A stretch of 64,000 nt of DNA from NCBI GenBank assembly GCA_004555175.1, contig SFJE01000006.1, positions 1 to 64,000 of the forward strand. The letters run 5' to 3'. Made by a program: the position numbers and the translations under genes. The notes below the pieces were generated by a model that saw only the letters and a list, made by a program, of their open reading frames with translations, had not been told where the DNA came from and did not search any database. Positions 45,541 to 53,866 of this stretch are shown one piece after another (the stretch's first letter is position 1; every line of letters begins with the position of its first letter). Source of the stretch: Lentisphaeraceae bacterium (GTDB lineage Bacteria; Verrucomicrobiota; Kiritimatiellia; RFP12; DVOR01).

Positions 45541-46124
45541 TTCGGTCGTGGTATCGCCAGCGCGCGGTCGTGCCGATTCAGCCTTCGCCGCCGCCGAGCG
45601 CGCCCTTCCAGTCCACTGGCTTCCGGCGCTTCGATGAACTGCTGGAGGGGGGACTTCCCGCCGGCCGCGCAGTCGAGTTCCTCGCCCCCTCTGGCGGAGG
45701 CAAGACCACGCTGGTGCTACGTCTGGCCGCCACGCTCCAACGGCAAGGCCGGCGCGTGGCGCTCCTAGCGGCAGATGGCACCCTCACCCCCGCCTACGCC
45801 AAAGCCCAGGGGCTCGACCTCGATCGCGTGCTTTGGATAGATCCGGCGCTTGGCGAGCGTGCGCTGGCGGTGGCTCAGCGGATCCTCACCGAAGGGGCTG
45901 CCGAGCTCTTAGTGCTCGACGCGCCCGACGCGCTCGCCCTGCCGCGCTACGCCTTTCGTGCCCTCGGCCGCACCCTTGCCGACAGTCAAGCGCTCTGCCT
46001 AATCACACGCCCCCGAGGCCTCTTCACCCCCGCGCCCCTCTTCTGCAAGGCGCTCCGGCTCTATCTCCACCCCAAAGCCGTAGAAGCCTCCAATGGGCGC
46101 CGCGCGCTACGGCCGCTCAAGTGA
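45471..46124 (+). CDS. ImuA/RecA-like ATPase
   Basis: 217 residues. The first about 30 are encoded by the heptamer element and look non-native. The rest is a RecA-like fold: FRRFDELLEGGLPAGRAVEF, Walker A PSGGGKTTL (about 70-78) and a Walker B-like ELLVLDAPDA. This is the ImuA (SulA-like) type that elsewhere works with ImuB and DnaE2 in mutagenic repair. Neither partner is nearby. It follows the debranching enzyme with no promoter I can see. A stand-alone RecA paralogue cannot be excluded. Confidence 0.72.
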   Translation: MTARVPRQISRRLLPSVTRLLSSLRSWYRQRAVVPIQPSPPPSAPFQSTGFRRFDELLEGGLPAGRAVEFLAPSGGGKTTLVLRLAATLQRQGRRVALLAADGTLTPAYAKAQGLDLDRVLWIDPALGERALAVAQRILTEGAAELLVLDAPDALALPRYAFRALGRTLADSQALCLITRPRGLFTPAPLFCKALRLYLHPKAVEASNGRRALRPLK

Positions 46125-46126
46125 CA

Positions 46127-46154
46127 GCGAGCCCGGCCGAGGGGCCGGGCTCGC
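46127..46154. terminator. Terminator-like hairpin between convergent genes
   Basis: A perfect 12-bp stem GCGAGCCCGGCC/GGCCGGGCTCGC, loop GAGG, with no T run. It lies between the ImuA-like gene and the convergent secreted-protein gene. Confidence 0.55.
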
Positions 46155-46179
46155 GCGTGACGAACACTGAAACACACGC

Positions 46180-47040
46180 TTAGCGCAAGCGCAGCGACTC
46201 CTTCAAGCGCTCGTTCTTATTGACCACCTCCTCCAGGTCGCCCTGCATCCCCTTCAGGCGGGCGGTATCGGCCGTGGCGGGATCGAGGAGGCTTTGGGTG
46301 GAGCGGCGGACGAACTCGTTGGGAAGGGACCAGAAGACATTGCGAACGTAGTAATCGGGCGTGGCGCGGTGGAGGATAACGATCTCGCCATTATCGGCGA
46401 TGTTGAGCCGGGGGCGGACAATGGGGAGATAGGCGCCGAGCATCACGGTCTTGAAGGTTCGGCCGTCGGGGGTGTCCTGAATGCGCAGGAAGAGACGGTC
46501 GATGTGCTGGCGGGGCCAACGCACGAGGGTGAAGTGACGCTGGCGACCGGGGTCCTTGGAGAAGAGCTGGAGGCCCTCGCTGATGACCGAGCCGGGGACG
46601 ACCTCAAGGGTCTTGACCTGCGTTTCGTAGCGCATCCCGTTGAGGATGGCGCCAAAGGTGACGAAGTAGGTGCCCTCTTCGGTGAGGTTGACGCAGGCGG
46701 CGATGTCGATGTCGTAGACCTTCTCCTCGTTGGGGGCGAGGGTGAGGGGTTTGGGAAGGCACCCATTGGGGTCGCGGGCCGAGAGGGTGCGACGCATCGA
46801 ATCGGTGGTCCGCGAGAGGAGGATTACACCGGCAGGGCCTTGGCCACGGCCAAGGGTGACCGTCTGAGGGGTGTTATTGCGCACCAGGACGCGGGCGGGG
46901 ATCTCCTCGCCGATGATATAGGCACCGAGATTAAAGGAGATGCCCACCGAAAGCGGCGGAAGCGCGTTGGACTGCTGGGCGCAGAGCCCGGCGGCACAGG
47001 TCACGGCCGCCAAGAGCACGAGGAGGGGACGAAAGGTCAT
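46180..47040 (-). CDS. Secreted protein of unknown function
   Basis: 286 residues from ATG 47040; an adjacent TTG gives one more residue. It has a signal peptide (MTFRPLLVLLAAVTCAAGLCA). The N-terminal half looks like an immunoglobulin-type beta-sandwich (GAYIIGEEIPARVLVRNNT, YFVTFGAIL). The end is a Lys/Glu helix. It is third in the SDR - symporter - this gene operon, 17 nt after the symporter. No family is recognised; substrate capture for the symporter is a guess. Confidence 0.6.
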   Translation of the reverse strand: MTFRPLLVLLAAVTCAAGLCAQQSNALPPLSVGISFNLGAYIIGEEIPARVLVRNNTPQTVTLGRGQGPAGVILLSRTTDSMRRTLSARDPNGCLPKPLTLAPNEEKVYDIDIAACVNLTEEGTYFVTFGAILNGMRYETQVKTLEVVPGSVISEGLQLFSKDPGRQRHFTLVRWPRQHIDRLFLRIQDTPDGRTFKTVMLGAYLPIVRPRLNIADNGEIVILHRATPDYYVRNVFWSLPNEFVRRSTQSLLDPATADTARLKGMQGDLEEVVNKNERLKESLRLR

Positions 47041-47057
47041 CAAGGGGTTCCTTGGGG

Positions 47058-49685
47058 TTATTCTTCAGTGGGGCGCTGGCCGAGGGTCTTGAGCGTGAGC
47101 CCGGCGGCAGGACGGCGATTGGGGAACACGAAGGAGAGGATATAGGCCACCACCACGCAGACCACCAGCGCGATGCCGCCATAGGTGAAGGAGTGGAGTT
47201 TGGGGAAGAGGCAGCCGATGCCCAAGCTCACCACGTAGTTGACCACCAGGGCGATGAAGGCGGCTGCCCCGCTCACGCGCGGCATAAACACGCCCATCAG
47301 GAAGAGCGCCGAGAGGCCGCCGGTGAGGGTACCGATGAAGTTCTTGAAGATGTCGAAGAGCGAACGGCTGGGCATCTGCGCCAAAACCAACGCGGCCGCC
47401 ACGCCGAGCACGCCCACAATGACCACGCAGATGCGGCCCCAGAAGACCTGCTTGGCCCCGTCCATGTCCTTGCGGAAGCGGGCGAGGAAGTCGGTGACAA
47501 TCGAGGTGGCCGAGCTGTTGAGGTTGGTCGAGAGGGTGGAGATGGTGGCGGCGAAGACGGCCGCAACGATGAGGCCCGAGAGGATCGGGTGCAGCTCGAT
47601 AGCCATAAAGAGGGGGAAGACGGAGTCGTTCTTGGGCATTGTGATGTCCATCATCTCCGGGTGCTTGATGTAGTGGGTGTAGAGGGCCGAGCCGATGAGG
47701 TAGAAGATGACCGAGGAGCCGACCGAGAGAAAGCCGTTGAACCAGATGGAGCGGGCGGCAGCCTTCTCGTTGGGGCAGGTGATGTAGCGCTGGACCACGC
47801 ACTGGTCGGCCGTGTAGCTATTGAGGTTCTCCACAAAGCCCATAATCAGCACCACCCAGAAGACCGGCTCGGAGAAGAGGACGCGGAAGTCCCACATCTT
47901 CAGCTTGCCGGTGGTCCAGGCCACCGTGGAGAAGTCGCTCACCCCGCCGCTGCTGGCAATGAGCCACACCAGCACCACAATCGCGCCAAAGAGCAGGATG
48001 AGGCCCTGGACGAAGTCGCTCCAAATCACGGCCTCAACGCCGCCGAAGAAGCAGTAGATGATGGTGGCCACACCGCAGAGGACGATGGCCAACCAGATGG
48101 GCATCCCCGTCACGGCCCCCAACGCCAGCGCCGGCAGGAGCGTGACCACCGCCACGCGGCAGATCATGAAGATGTTAAAGACCGTAGCGCCGAAGAGGCG
48201 GATGGAGACGTTGAAGCGCTTCTCCAAGTATTCATAGGCACTGGTGATGTTCAGCCGGCAGAAGAAGGGCAGGTAGAAGCGGATGGCGATCGGCGCGAGG
48301 GCCAATGTGCAGAGCGTCATCGTGAAGTAGCGCCAGTCCGAGAGATAGGTCATCGCCGGCACGGAGATGAACGTAATCGAGCTGAGCATCGTGGCGTAGA
48401 TGGAGACGCCCGCGACATACCACGGAATGCTCTTGCCGCCGCGGAAGTAGTTATCCGCCGTCTTCGGCTTAAGTGCAAAGTAGACCCCCATCCCCGCCAT
48501 CGAGAAGAAGAAGAGCACAATCACCCCCCAGCTCGCCGCCGAGAAGCGCCACGCCTTGCGCTTGAAGCCCACCGTCAACACCTCACCCGTGCGCTTGGCC
48601 GGCTTAATCTCGCCCGCGGCAATCACCACCTGTCCACCCAGTTCAACCACCGCCGCCCCGCAACGCGGCAGCGCCTCGGCCGGCAGCTCGCCATACTCGC
48701 ACCACTGCCCGGTGACCACATGGTAAGCATAGATCTTGCGGTTCCACCCGAAGGCCGCCGGCGCCTCGCCAAGCATCCTCTGCCAATCGGCCGGAAGCAT
48801 CCGGTTCGCGCGGTCCCACATCTGCCCATTATAGCCGCCAATCAGCAACAGATGCTGGTCGCCCACCGGCACCAACCCCGCCCCAATCGTCGAAACCGGC
48901 GCGGCCTTGAGCACCTGCCAGGCGAAGTGACCATCGGCCCCCTTCGTGTAGCCATACCCATCATAGGCGGCCATCGGCTTGCCATCCTCTCCGGTAATGG
49001 TGCCGCCATAGACCACCAGGACCTTCTGCTTGTGGTCCCCGTTCTGCACGGCGGCCACAGCCTGACTCCGTGCCGGGCCCGGGAAGGCCGGCAACTCGCC
49101 CCACACCCACTGCCCCTCCACGCACTTCAAGGTCAGCACCCGGTTCGTCGGCTGCCCATTCAGCAGCCCGCCGACGAAGGCCGCGCCCCCCTCCCACGGC
49201 ACGGCGGCCGTCATCGAGAGCGTTCCTGCCGGGCACGGCGGCAACGCCTCGGCCTTCCCGGAAGCATCCAACACAAAGGCCTTATCTGTGGCACCCTGCG
49301 CGCCCACGCCCCCCACACACACCAAGCGCCACTGCGGCTTGAGGGCCGAGCCCACATTGACCGCCACCGCGCCGCCCTCGGCCACCGCTTCGGGTAATGC
49401 CCCCACCTGCTGCCAACGCCAACTGCTCGCCTCGCCCTCAGCGGCCGGGGCCTTCTCGTAGCGCCAGAGCGCAGCACTGTATTCCTTCTTGCCCCCCTCA
49501 AAGGTGGAGCCGCCGCCGAGCAACAACGCCTCGCCCACCTTTCCGGCAAAGGGCCGCGCCACGGCCACAGGCAAAGCCTCGCCTGGCTGATAGGTCAAGT
49601 CCAACGGCACAGCCCGGCCCAAAAGCCCCATGCCGCCGGCAACCGCACACAGCAATCCAATCTTTACACGCTTCCAAATGCTCAT
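47058..49685 (-). CDS. Kelch mutarotase fused to sodium/solute symporter
   Basis: 875 residues from ATG 49685, overlapping the upstream SDR stop by ATGA. There is a signal peptide (about 1-25), then a kelch-type propeller (about 30-390) with repeated GG motifs (LLLGGGSTFEGG, LVVYGGTI, LLLIGGYNGQMWD) of the cyclically permuted mutarotase/NanM type. The sodium:solute symporter domain has about 13 helices (about 420-860). Such fusions occur in sialic-acid and sugar uptake systems: the propeller converts the anomer and the carrier imports it. The sugar cannot be named from sequence. Confidence 0.87.
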   Translation of the reverse strand: MSIWKRVKIGLLCAVAGGMGLLGRAVPLDLTYQPGEALPVAVARPFAGKVGEALLLGGGSTFEGGKKEYSAALWRYEKAPAAEGEASSWRWQQVGALPEAVAEGGAVAVNVGSALKPQWRLVCVGGVGAQGATDKAFVLDASGKAEALPPCPAGTLSMTAAVPWEGGAAFVGGLLNGQPTNRVLTLKCVEGQWVWGELPAFPGPARSQAVAAVQNGDHKQKVLVVYGGTITGEDGKPMAAYDGYGYTKGADGHFAWQVLKAAPVSTIGAGLVPVGDQHLLLIGGYNGQMWDRANRMLPADWQRMLGEAPAAFGWNRKIYAYHVVTGQWCEYGELPAEALPRCGAAVVELGGQVVIAAGEIKPAKRTGEVLTVGFKRKAWRFSAASWGVIVLFFFSMAGMGVYFALKPKTADNYFRGGKSIPWYVAGVSIYATMLSSITFISVPAMTYLSDWRYFTMTLCTLALAPIAIRFYLPFFCRLNITSAYEYLEKRFNVSIRLFGATVFNIFMICRVAVVTLLPALALGAVTGMPIWLAIVLCGVATIIYCFFGGVEAVIWSDFVQGLILLFGAIVVLVWLIASSGGVSDFSTVAWTTGKLKMWDFRVLFSEPVFWVVLIMGFVENLNSYTADQCVVQRYITCPNEKAAARSIWFNGFLSVGSSVIFYLIGSALYTHYIKHPEMMDITMPKNDSVFPLFMAIELHPILSGLIVAAVFAATISTLSTNLNSSATSIVTDFLARFRKDMDGAKQVFWGRICVVIVGVLGVAAALVLAQMPSRSLFDIFKNFIGTLTGGLSALFLMGVFMPRVSGAAAFIALVVNYVVSLGIGCLFPKLHSFTYGGIALVVCVVVAYILSFVFPNRRPAAGLTLKTLGQRPTEE

Positions 49686-50359
49686 GGTAGGGGTATCCTT
49701 TCGTAAAGAGAGCGTGGCAACAGCCACATGAAGAACGCGACCAAGCGCCAACGCGGCGTAACGTAAATCACCGCCCGGCGCCGTTTCAATCCGCGAATGA
49801 TGCACGCGGCCGCCCGCTCCGGAGAGCACCGCCAAAAGGTTGAGGCTTGCCCCAAGGCTGTGTCGACAAAGCCCGGGAGCACCAGCACCGACTCGCACCC
49901 CTGCTGCCCGTGCCGCCAGCGCCGCCGATAACCCTCCATCGCCGCATTCATATAGGCCTTTGAGGGCGAGTAGCCATTCGTATTCTCCAGCCCGCGCAGC
50001 CCGGCAATGCTCGAGATCGCCACCAACCGCTTACATGTCTTGCTCTCGGCCGCCCACTGCGCCACCCGCTCAAAGGCCAAGACATTCAGTGCCAACGCCG
50101 GCTCGGTCAGCTCCCACGCCGGGCGCCGGCTCCGCGTCCCCACCCCGGCGCAAAAAATCACCGTATCGGCCTGCACCTGCGCAATCCGCTCCACGGCCCC
50201 CGGCGCAGTGACATCAAGCACAAAACTTTCGCCCCCCATCTCCGCAAGCAGCTCCCCGCGCCGCGCGCACGCCACCGCTTCAATCCCCTTGGCGCGCAAA
50301 CCCACCACTAACGCGCGCCCGATCCCCGAGCTCGCGCCGATTACCAAGACCCGCTTCAT
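49682..50359 (-). CDS. Short-chain dehydrogenase
   Basis: 225 residues from ATG 50359, with NAD(P) loop GASSGIG (about 8-14), Asn in LNVLAF, catalytic Ser in ISSIAG and YSPSK (Tyr-x3-Lys). The C terminus ends in a hydrophobic segment (WRLVAFFMWLL) that may attach to the membrane. ATG 50359 has AGGAGG only two nt before it. An earlier ATG at 50371 lies about nine nt after a TATACT box (50386-50381), so a leaderless start there is possible. It is first in the operon with the symporter. Confidence 0.85.
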   Translation of the reverse strand: MKRVLVIGASSGIGRALVVGLRAKGIEAVACARRGELLAEMGGESFVLDVTAPGAVERIAQVQADTVIFCAGVGTRSRRPAWELTEPALALNVLAFERVAQWAAESKTCKRLVAISSIAGLRGLENTNGYSPSKAYMNAAMEGYRRRWRHGQQGCESVLVLPGFVDTALGQASTFWRCSPERAAACIIRGLKRRRAVIYVTPRWRLVAFFMWLLPRSLYERIPLP

Positions 50360-50380
50360 GGCCTCCTGCATAACACCGTG

Positions 50381-50386
50381 AGTATA
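50381..50386 (-). promoter_or_regulatory. -10 box of the SDR-symporter operon
   Basis: TATACT on the minus strand, about nine nt before ATG 50371, with no good -35 box. Confidence 0.4.
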
Positions 50387-50475
50387 ACAAAACAGCCCCC
50401 GCCGTGCACAAGGCGTTTCGCGCGGTACACCTAAATCTCCGCGCCTCCGCGCGAGCGCGGCGAGCCCAAAGCGTG

Positions 50476-50496
50476 TATAATGGCCCCAACAAGGAG
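50476..50496 (+). promoter_or_regulatory. -10 box and ribosome binding site of the Dabb gene
   Basis: TATAAT (50476-50481) and AAGGAG (50491-50496), seven nt before ATG 50504. The -35 region is poor. Confidence 0.6.
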
Positions 50497-50503
50497 TTAC
50501 TCT

Positions 50504-50800
50504 ATGGTCAAGCACATTATTCTCTGGAAGTTGAAGGCCGATTTGGCCGATGTGAACGCCGTCAAGTGCGGCATCAAGTCCGGCCTCGAAGGCCTCAAGG
50601 GCCAAATTCCAGGTCTCTTGGAAATCACCGTCCACACCGAAGGCCTGCCCTCCTCGAACATGGACGTGATGCTCGATTCCACCTTCACCGACGCCGCCGC
50701 CCTCAAGGCCTACGCCACCCACCCCGCCCATGTTGCCGTGGCCGATGGTAAAGTCCGCCCCTTCACCGCTCAGCGCGCCTGCCTGGACTTTGAGGTGTAG
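50504..50800 (+). CDS. Stress-responsive alpha/beta-barrel (Dabb) protein
   Basis: 98 residues from ATG 50504; the longer frame to 50480 has no ribosome binding site. Dabb fold: MVKHIILWKLK, then LLEITVHTEGL, DVMLDSTFTDAAALKAYATH and P-x-H near PAHVAVADGK. These dimeric barrels are small-molecule binding or catalytic proteins of varied role. It stands alone. Confidence 0.82.
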   Translation: MVKHIILWKLKADLADVNAVKCGIKSGLEGLKGQIPGLLEITVHTEGLPSSNMDVMLDSTFTDAAALKAYATHPAHVAVADGKVRPFTAQRACLDFEV

Positions 50801-50802
50801 AA

Positions 50803-50857
50803 GTCGACAGTCGACAGGGCGCGTTCCGCGATGGCGAGCGCATCTGTCTCACGCGCT
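50803..50857. repeat. Heptamer-repeat element, locus 10
   Basis: GTCGACA GTCGACA, then the core GGGCGCGTTCCGCGATGG, then a single inverted unit CATCTGTCTC. Confidence 0.7.
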
Positions 50858-50865
50858 ATCTCCTG

Positions 50866-50911
50866 ATTAACCAGCAACCCCGCGCCGCGAAGGCACGGGG
50901 TTGTTGGTTAA
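50866..50911. terminator. Terminator hairpin between Dabb gene and pfk
   Basis: The 16-nt arms TTAACCAGCAACCCCG and CGGGGTTGTTGGTTAA (one G-U pair) lie around a 14-nt loop; no long T run. Confidence 0.65.
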
Positions 50912-50957
50912 AGGCGTGAATGCCCCGCGTAAAACGCGCACTGTCCGCTAGCGAGCG

Positions 50958-52328
50958 TTAGGGCGTGTAAATCGCGCCGCGGGCGTTCTTCTCGGGGTTC
51001 ATATAGAACTCCTGGCCGGTGGCGTCGAGGACCGAGGCCCAGAGGTTGGAGGTAAGCTCCACCTTGCGGCGCTCGATGGTGGCCAGCGGAATGGGCACCA
51101 GGGAGTAGTCGTCGTTCAAGCGGCCAACCACGCAGTTGGTGCGCCCAGCCATTGCGGCATGGACGGCCATACGGGCGAGGCGGTAGCAGAGGACGGCGTC
51201 GGAGGCGTCGGCCGCGCAGCTGCGGATGGTATAGGAGGGGTCGATGTACTTGACGGTGGCGCTCTTGTCGCCCTTGGCCTTGAAGTGCTCGAGGATGCGG
51301 GTCTTGAGGTATTCGCCAATGTCCTTCTTGAGGATATTGCCGGAGGCATCCTTGCGCACCTCGCCCTCCATCAGTTCCTGACCGGCGCCTTCGGCCACCA
51401 CAATCACCGCGTGGCTCTTGCCCGATTCAAAGCGGCGCTCAAGCGCGCGCAGCAGACCGTTCTCGCCATCGACCGTGAAGGGCGATTCGGGGATGAGGCA
51501 GAAGTTAACCACCGGGTTGGCCAGGGCGGCGTAGGCAGCGATGAAGCCCGAGTCGCGCCCCATCAGCTTCACCAGGCCAATGCCATGGAAGGCGCCGAGC
51601 GCTTCGGAGTGGGCCGAGCGAATGGCCGGCACAGCCGCGGCCACTGCGGTCTCGAAACCGAAGGTGCGGCCCACGAAGTGCAGGTCATTATCAATCGTCT
51701 TCGGAATACCGACCACAGAGATCTTCAAGCCGCGCTTGCGGCACTCGTCGGAGACATCGCGCGCGCAGCGGAGCGAGCCGTCGCCGCCGATAGCAAAGAG
51801 GATATTGATGCCCATGCGCTCGAGGGTGTCGACCATCCGCGAGGTATCCTGTTGCCCGCGCGAGGAACCCAGCAGCGTGCCACCGTCTTCATGGATGGTG
51901 TCAACCGTGTCGGGCGTCAGGAGGATCGGCTCGTAGCCAAAGTCCGGCACCATTCCGGCATAACCGTAGCGGAAGCCGTAGATGGTCTTGACCCCATAAT
52001 CGAAGGCCAACACTTCCACCAGGCCCTTGATCACATTGTTCAAGCCCGGGCAGAGACCGCCAGCCGTGACAATCGCCGCGCGCGTGGCCGCCGGATCGTG
52101 GAAAATCTTGCGGTGCGGACCGGCGCTCTCAAGCTTCGGCACCGAGCCATACTTCTTCACAAACTCGTGAACATACGCCGCGCGCACGCTCAGCAGCGAG
52201 TACATATCGTCCTCTTCCACAAAGTTGGTGTTGCGGATGGGCGTATCGACCTTGCACTCGCCGAGCGTCTCGGTGAGAAACGTGAACTTCGCAGGGTCCT
52301 CAAAGATGCGATCAAACAGGGAAGACAT
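50958..52328 (-). CDS. 6-phosphofructokinase, ATP-type of the long clade
   Basis: Phosphorylates fructose 6-phosphate in glycolysis. 456 residues, with the long N-terminal segment found in trypanosome/plant-like group A enzymes. It has GGLCPGLNN (90-98), IGGDGSL with Gly184 at the donor-specificity position, and the catalytic PKTIDND (209-215, Asp213). Gly at the first position and Lys210 at the second is the combination found in ATP-dependent members of this clade; PPi-dependent enzymes have Asp at the first. Confirmation needs structural alignment. It has a consensus promoter and a heptamer/22-bp repeat context. Confidence 0.86.
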   Translation of the reverse strand: MSSLFDRIFEDPAKFTFLTETLGECKVDTPIRNTNFVEEDDMYSLLSVRAAYVHEFVKKYGSVPKLESAGPHRKIFHDPAATRAAIVTAGGLCPGLNNVIKGLVEVLAFDYGVKTIYGFRYGYAGMVPDFGYEPILLTPDTVDTIHEDGGTLLGSSRGQQDTSRMVDTLERMGINILFAIGGDGSLRCARDVSDECRKRGLKISVVGIPKTIDNDLHFVGRTFGFETAVAAAVPAIRSAHSEALGAFHGIGLVKLMGRDSGFIAAYAALANPVVNFCLIPESPFTVDGENGLLRALERRFESGKSHAVIVVAEGAGQELMEGEVRKDASGNILKKDIGEYLKTRILEHFKAKGDKSATVKYIDPSYTIRSCAADASDAVLCYRLARMAVHAAMAGRTNCVVGRLNDDYSLVPIPLATIERRKVELTSNLWASVLDATGQEFYMNPEKNARGAIYTP

Positions 52329-52376
52329 AAGGTTCCTCGTTAGCTTTCCAAAGAAAGGCGTAAAAGATGAGGCGAT

Positions 52377-52405
52377 ATTATACGGGTTTTGTCACGCCAG
52401 GTCAA
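52377..52405 (-). promoter_or_regulatory. pfk promoter
   Basis: On the minus strand, TTGACC (52405-52400), 17 nt, TATAAT (52382-52377). Confidence 0.8.
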
Positions 52406-52426
52406 ACCTGGGGCATCCTCGGGGCA

Positions 52427-52470
52427 AAGGTGAGGTAGGCCCTAGGTCGAGGTGAGGTAGGTTCGGGGGC
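52427..52470. repeat. Two-unit satellite of the 22-bp array
   Basis: Two units of AAGGTGAGGTAGGCCCTAGG-type 22-bp sequence (52427-52448, 52449-52470), the second decayed at its end. They lie 22 nt upstream of the pfk -35 box. The main array is at 56919-57182. Confidence 0.85.
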
Positions 52471-52486
52471 GGGGACGGGGCGGCTT

Positions 52487-53857
52487 TTACTGCAACGCCC
52501 ATCGATACCCTGGCGCAGGGCGGAACCACAAGCCATCAGCCCTGCGTAGCAAGCGCCCGGAAGTATGCTCCGGCAGCACGAACGCCAGGGTATCTGCCAA
52601 CGCCCCCGAGGCCACTAACAAGGTCTCCGCCTTAAGCCCTTCAGTCCCCTGGATGATGACTTCTGCACGGTCAACATAGGGCTCCTCCACCGGGAACGAG
52701 GCCTCCAGCCATTGTGGCAACTCGGCCTCCAACCGCGCAACCAACAAGGGCTCACCGGAAAAAACCACCGCGGCTCCATCTGCCAAGCGCAGCGTGGCAA
52801 GGCTCCCACCGCCTGTTATCTCCGCCCCCGAGCAGACTATGACATCGCCCGACGTGGCCCCTGCAAAGTCAAGCCGCCCTTCAAGCACATAGAGCTCTGC
52901 CGTTGATGCCGGCGAGGTGAGGCGGAGCGGCTCCTGCCCGCGCTTGAAATAGGTGCCCCCGCACAACGCAGCGGACCACACTGCGCAGCCCGAGAGGCAA
53001 TACCCACTGACGCTTGCGGTGTTCACCACGGCCTCGGGTGCCTTTGCCATTGTGCTGCAATCGACGGTGATAGCAGGGGCCGCCAAGTTGCAGAAAGCCA
53101 CCGGCACCGACTGCTCCAACGCCGCCAAGCGCCAGTTCGCCGCCTCCTGCCAGCTTCCGCCCTGCTTATTCGCCCACCGCATCATCCCGGGCTCAAGCGC
53201 AAGCGCATTGATATTCACCGACCCTCCAACGGCCTCTACCGTAATCGCCCCCTGACCATCGGCGCGGCAATCAAGGCTCATCACCATCCACTTGCCCGAG
53301 GTCGTCTCCTGGGCTGGTGGCATCGCCTCCACCGCCCCGCTGGCAGTCTCCGCAACGCAAGCCAACACCTCATTGGCCGTCGCCAACGAGTAGACACTAT
53401 CCGCGCCACTTCCCCAATCGTTGCCCCGCCCGGCCAACACCGTCAGCGTATACACCGCGCCCGCCTCAAGGCCTGCAAGCGTCAATGCCACCGAATCCCC
53501 ATTACTATTGAGCACACCCCCATTCCACGCGCCGGTCACAGGCGTTTGCGGGAAGTCCTCCACCCGCCCGGGAAAGTGCTCAGGCTGCAACACACCGGCA
53601 GCGCCACACAGCGCCGCGCTGGCACCCTGAACCGTCACCGTCACCGGCGAGAGGCTACCATCCGGTGCGCGCAATGCGCTCGAGGCAATCGCCAAGCGGT
53701 TCCAAACATAGTCCCCCTCCCCGCGCCAGGGGAAGCGCGATGTCAAGGTCCCCGCCGCCCCATTCTCCGACAAGTTCCCAAAGGTGGCCAAAAGCAACGG
53801 CTCGGCAACCAGTGCACGCGCCACCAACATCCCAACAAACCACGCCAACCAACGCAT
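52487..53857 (-). CDS. Secreted beta-rich protein, sulfatase partner
   Basis: 456 residues with a signal peptide (MRWLAWFVGMLVARALVA). It is rich in Gly/Ala/Ser/Thr with W.EAANW-type segments, reminiscent of autotransporter-associated beta-strand repeats, and has no membrane barrel. It starts 10 nt after the sulfatase stop, so the two are co-expressed. Role unknown; binding of a sulfated polymer is plausible from context only. Confidence 0.6.
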   Translation of the reverse strand: MRWLAWFVGMLVARALVAEPLLLATFGNLSENGAAGTLTSRFPWRGEGDYVWNRLAIASSALRAPDGSLSPVTVTVQGASAALCGAAGVLQPEHFPGRVEDFPQTPVTGAWNGGVLNSNGDSVALTLAGLEAGAVYTLTVLAGRGNDWGSGADSVYSLATANEVLACVAETASGAVEAMPPAQETTSGKWMVMSLDCRADGQGAITVEAVGGSVNINALALEPGMMRWANKQGGSWQEAANWRLAALEQSVPVAFCNLAAPAITVDCSTMAKAPEAVVNTASVSGYCLSGCAVWSAALCGGTYFKRGQEPLRLTSPASTAELYVLEGRLDFAGATSGDVIVCSGAEITGGGSLATLRLADGAAVVFSGEPLLVARLEAELPQWLEASFPVEEPYVDRAEVIIQGTEGLKAETLLVASGALADTLAFVLPEHTSGRLLRRADGLWFRPAPGYRWALQ

Positions 53858-53866
53858 CGCGCACGC

